This document shows, piece by piece, positions 6,336 to 8,692 of a stretch of 8,692 nt of DNA. Made by a program: the position numbers and the translations under genes. The stretch comes from CAZHHH01 sp964532085 (lineage in GTDB: Bacteria; Bacteroidota; Bacteroidia; Bacteroidales; Marinilabiliaceae). The notes beneath the pieces are model-generated. The model saw only the letters and a program-made list of their open reading frames with translations. It searched no databases and had not been told where the DNA came from. Every line of letters begins with the position of its first letter. Position 1 is the stretch's first letter. Where the stretch lies: positions 1 to 8,692 of the forward strand of contig CAZHHH010000114.1 of the NCBI GenBank assembly GCA_964532085.1, in the 5' to 3' direction.

Positions 6336-8318
6336 TTAATTAATGTTTATATTTTCAGATGTTTCCCATAATTTTTCTGTATCTAAAAGCAGGGCTAAAC
6401 TCCCATCACCAAGGAAAGTTGCTCCCATTAAGAACCTCATTTCTCTAAAAACACCTGTTAAAGGTTTTATAACTGCCTGAAACTCTCCAATAACTCTGTC
6501 TACAACCATAGCAAATCGTAAATCATTTCGTTTGATTACCACTAACTTGCCGTCCTTATTCGCTTTCAATCCAAAATCATTTTCTATGTAAACATAAGGA
6601 GTGAGTGTGCCTTCAAGGTTTATAAGTCCACGCTCTTTATCCATTTTTTCATCAACTGGAATAAATGTGCAAGACTCAATATCTTCAATTGGTATGGCAT
6701 ATACAATATCATTGTTTTCAACTAATAGGGTGTCAATTATTGAGATTGTTTGTTGCAGCTTTAGAATAAATGTTGTGCCAACTCCCTCTTCTGACTCAAC
6801 TGTTATTTCACCTCTAATCTCTTCTATCCTTTTCAAAACCACATCCATACCAACACCACGTCCTGATATATTTGAAAGAGTTTGAAAAGTTGAAAAGCCG
6901 GGGTAAAATATCAAATCATATAATTCTCTGTCACTCAACTCAGCGTCTGGACTTATAATGCCACGTTCTACTGCTTTTTTAAATATAAAGTCTTTACTTA
7001 TTCCATTGCCATCATCACTTATTTTCAAAAAAACATTATTTCCTTGACAGCTAGCTTTTACTGTGACTTTTCCAACTCTGTTTTTACCTTTTGCTTCACG
7101 TTTTTCTGGTGTTTCTATTCCATGATCAATTGCATTGCGCAAAAGATGCATTAATGGCTCACATAATGTATCTATGATATGCTTATCAAGCTCTATTTCA
7201 CCACCTATAACCTCAAAATGAATCTCTTTTTCTACTTGTTTGGCTAAATCACGAATTTGACGTTTATACTTTTCTGTGATTTCATGAATAGGAACTAACC
7301 TTAAATCTAACGCGTTTTGATTAAATAGTTTTGATAAATTTTCTATCTTCTCTGCTGCATAAATAGAACGTTCAATATCATTTTGTTCAAGTGAATTTTG
7401 CAGCTCAGATTTAACAGTAACTAACTCACTAACAAGAAACATAAGGTTATCTAGTTTTTCAACATCAACGCTAATAGTACTTGATAAATGCAAATTTTGC
7501 TGTTGTTGTTTTATGCACTGCATTTTATGAAGCAACTCTAAATATTTATCAGGATTTTCAGTTGCATCTATGATTGACATCGAGTTCTTTCCGTTAAATA
7601 TGGGAAACTCAACCTCATCTTCATCAAAAATATCAAATTCTGCAATCAATAAAATTTCGTAATAATCTTCGACAAACATCAGAACTTCTTCAATTTCATC
7701 ATAAGATTGATCTGATACCAAAAATATTCCTGCCCCTTGATTGTTTTCCTCAAAATTAGCATAGGTGATATAACATTTTCCTAAATCATAAAGATCTTGA
7801 ATAACATAAAACAGATTTATGGCTCGTTTTTCAATATCGTTATCTAATCGTAAAATAATATGCCAAGTCCTAAGCTTTTCATCTTCGGCAACCTCTGCCG
7901 ATTTTAAAGATTCATCTAGACCAGCAATATTAAGCTTCATTCCTTTCTTAAAGCTTTCAATATTAGATAAGATTTCTTGCTGCTTTCGCAATGTTTTTTC
8001 ATCAATATCCTCTTGAAAAAGTAAATTGCGAATATGATCGATAGTGCTAAAACTTACATCTATAAGTTCTGTAGTAACTGTTAATTTAGAAGCTCTTACT
8101 AAATCGTATATATTCTCTAAATCGTGAGTAACCTCTACTATCTTATCAAAGCCAAACATTCCACTGTTACCCTTAATGGTATGCATAATTCTAAAGACCT
8201 GACGAACAATCTCTTTATTATTAAAATCAACCTCTAAGTCAACAAGTGAACTTTCTAAACTAGAAAGATGACCAACTGTCTCATCGATAAATATTTTCTT
8301 AAAATGATCTATTTCCAT
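6336..8318 (-). CDS. cheA: Chemotaxis histidine kinase CheA
   Basis: This 660-residue cytoplasmic kinase autophosphorylates in response to receptor state and passes phosphate to response regulators. The P1 (Hpt) domain (about 1-110) carries H46 in MHTIKGNSGMFG. A P2-like segment (about 150-237, starting TWHIILRLDND) would bind response regulators; it resembles the divergent P2 seen in non-enteric CheA proteins. A glutamine-rich linker (QQQQ at 271-274) leads to the P3 dimerisation helices (about 280-345, VEKLDNLMFLVSELVTVKSEL). In the P4 ATPase domain the N box is HLLRNAIDHGIE (391-402), G1 is DDGNGI (435-440), the F box is FYPGFST (471-477) and G2 is GRGVGMDVV (486-494). The P5 CheW-like domain (about 522-655) is complete. 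All catalytic motifs are intact. It is first in the cheA-cheW-mcp operon, with a candidate promoter at 8381-8410. Confidence 0.97.
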   Translation of the reverse strand: MEIDHFKKIFIDETVGHLSSLESSLVDLEVDFNNKEIVRQVFRIMHTIKGNSGMFGFDKIVEVTHDLENIYDLVRASKLTVTTELIDVSFSTIDHIRNLLFQEDIDEKTLRKQQEILSNIESFKKGMKLNIAGLDESLKSAEVAEDEKLRTWHIILRLDNDIEKRAINLFYVIQDLYDLGKCYITYANFEENNQGAGIFLVSDQSYDEIEEVLMFVEDYYEILLIAEFDIFDEDEVEFPIFNGKNSMSIIDATENPDKYLELLHKMQCIKQQQQNLHLSSTISVDVEKLDNLMFLVSELVTVKSELQNSLEQNDIERSIYAAEKIENLSKLFNQNALDLRLVPIHEITEKYKRQIRDLAKQVEKEIHFEVIGGEIELDKHIIDTLCEPLMHLLRNAIDHGIETPEKREAKGKNRVGKVTVKASCQGNNVFLKISDDGNGISKDFIFKKAVERGIISPDAELSDRELYDLIFYPGFSTFQTLSNISGRGVGMDVVLKRIEEIRGEITVESEEGVGTTFILKLQQTISIIDTLLVENNDIVYAIPIEDIESCTFIPVDEKMDKERGLINLEGTLTPYVYIENDFGLKANKDGKLVVIKRNDLRFAMVVDRVIGEFQAVIKPLTGVFREMRFLMGATFLGDGSLALLLDTEKLWETSENININ

Positions 8319-8327
8319 AATATAATG

Positions 8328-8340
8328 CTCTTTTTAAGAG
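8328..8340 (-). promoter_or_regulatory. Small hairpin in the cheA leader
   Basis: CTCTT (8328-8332) pairs with AAGAG (8336-8340) around a 3-nt loop, ending 9 nt before the cheA ATG in the direction of transcription. No Shine-Dalgarno sequence is seen there. A 5-bp A/T-rich stem is weak and could be chance; if real it could influence translation initiation of the operon's first gene. Confidence 0.25.
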
Positions 8341-8380
8341 ATGATATATCCCAGTATAACTTTCAATCACGACTTCTTTT

Positions 8381-8410
8381 CAAAATCATTTTATACAAAG
8401 CTATGGCAAA
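8381..8410 (-). promoter_or_regulatory. Candidate promoter of the chemotaxis operon
   Basis: On the minus strand a TTTG (8410-8407) is followed after 18 nt by TGATTTTG (8388-8381), one mismatch from the Bacteroidota -7 consensus TAnnTTTG. Spacing is within the usual range. It lies 62 nt ahead of the cheA ATG, giving a leader of roughly 55 nt. No internal promoter was seen in the 10- and 11-nt gaps of the operon, so this would drive all three genes. Confidence 0.5.
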
Positions 8411-8480
8411 CTAAATGCAAATAGAACATCAGTTTTAATGGAAAAAAACAGTCATTAATTTGTGAAAACCAATCATAAAT

Positions 8481-8585
8481 AATGGGCAATGAACAATTAT
8501 CAATGAAAAATGGAGAATGAGCAATGGAAGATGAAAAATGGGCAATCTACGATGGTCAATGGGTGAAAGATGAAAACTGAAAGTT
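8481..8585. repeat. Array of 15 phased, diverged heptamers
   Basis: From 8481 the sequence divides cleanly into 15 consecutive 7-bp units. The first three are AATGGGC, AATGAAC and AATTATC. Most units fit (A/G)ATGRRN; AATGGGC occurs twice exactly (8481-8487 and 8537-8543). The last three (8565-8585) shift to a GAAARNT form: GAAAGAT, GAAAACT, GAAAGTT. The strand is purine-rich and has stop codons in the plus frames, so it is not coding. Degenerate heptamer repeats between genes are known in cyanobacteria (STRR sequences), and similar tracts are familiar in Bacteroidota. It lies upstream of the cheA promoter. Confidence 0.75.
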
Positions 8586-8689
8586 GGGTCTCAACCCAAT
8601 CTCGCAAAAGGCGAGGATGATAGTTGAAAATCAAACATTGTAAATTAATTAATCTTCCCTACTAGGCGTTGACCAAACTTTCATTTTCA
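8571..8689. repeat. Imperfect 20-bp inverted repeat flanking about 80 bp at the right edge
   Basis: The left arm TGAAAACTGAAAGTTGGGTC (8571-8590) matches the reverse complement of the right arm (8671-8689, GACCAAACTTTCATTTTCA) at 18 of 20 positions, with one missing base and one mismatch. The left arm is also the end of the heptamer array. The enclosed 80 bp contains two hairpins and no open frame of note. The arms could be the ends of a small non-autonomous element, or heptamer-type repeats resuming in the opposite orientation past the window edge. Confidence 0.5.
8584..8615. repeat. Two adjacent hairpins
   Basis: TTGGGT (8584-8589) pairs with ACCCAA (8594-8599) around CTCA. One base later, CTCGC (8601-8605) pairs with GCGAG (8611-8615) around AAAAG. 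They are the most GC-rich spots in this A/T-rich intergenic stretch. Neither has a following T tract, so an ordinary terminator is unlikely. They may be part of the inverted-repeat element that begins at 8571. The remaining 77 bp to the right edge (8616-8692) hold no gene that I can see. Confidence 0.5.
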
Positions 8690-8692
8690 AAC

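Noticed and set aside
6601..6885. Plus-strand open frame of 94 codons inside cheA
   Set aside because: It is antisense to the conserved ATPase and CheW-like region, with low-complexity Ser/Ile-rich translation and no leader of its own.
8481..8585. CRISPR array
   Set aside because: The units are 7 bp with no spacers; CRISPR repeats are about 23-50 bp and separated by unique spacers.
8616..8692. Start or end of a gene at the right edge
   Set aside because: Stop codons occur in the readable frames and no conserved N- or C-terminus is visible.

Overview
The window looks like a low-GC chromosome segment from a member of the Bacteroidota (Bacteroidetes). Three things seen in the sequence support this. 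Matches to the Bacteroidota promoter element TAnnTTTG lie ahead of several genes. Most start codons have A/T-rich leaders without a Shine-Dalgarno sequence. One gene (2700-3824) encodes a secreted, probably outer-membrane protein that resembles Bacteroidota-only families. The exact order or genus cannot be told from this window.

Layout, left to right. At 1-46 (minus) is the first 15 codons of a gene running off the left edge; its N-terminus resembles IS1595-family transposases, and a good promoter sits just ahead of it. At 234-995 (plus) is a YebC/TACO1-family protein, whose promoter is buried in a 10-bp inverted repeat. At 1004-1045 a large palindrome separates yebC from the convergent nadB gene (1051-2643, minus; L-aspartate oxidase). 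At 2700-3824 (minus) is an unrecognised secreted protein. A clean stem-loop terminator at 3937-3972 closes the next unit. At 4005-8318 (minus) is a compact three-gene chemotaxis operon transcribed cheA - cheW - mcp, with gaps of only 10 and 11 nt. The last 374 bp (8319-8692) hold no gene. They contain a candidate cheA promoter, an array of 15 phased, diverged heptamers, two small hairpins, and a 20-bp imperfect inverted repeat that reaches the right edge.

How the genes work together: the receptor (MCP), adaptor (CheW) and histidine kinase (CheA) form a minimal chemosensory core signalling unit. No CheY, CheB, CheR or motor gene is present here. The MCP ends in DFENF, which fits the known CheR/CheB-tethering pentapeptide pattern, so adaptation enzymes are expected elsewhere in the genome. 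Most Bacteroidota have no flagella, so the output of this array (gliding, pili, surface behaviour or gene regulation) is the main open biological question. yebC, nadB and the secreted protein look like unrelated single-gene units.

I did not find an obviously new multi-gene system. The most unusual material is non-coding: the heptamer array with its adjoining inverted repeat, and the intergenic palindrome.
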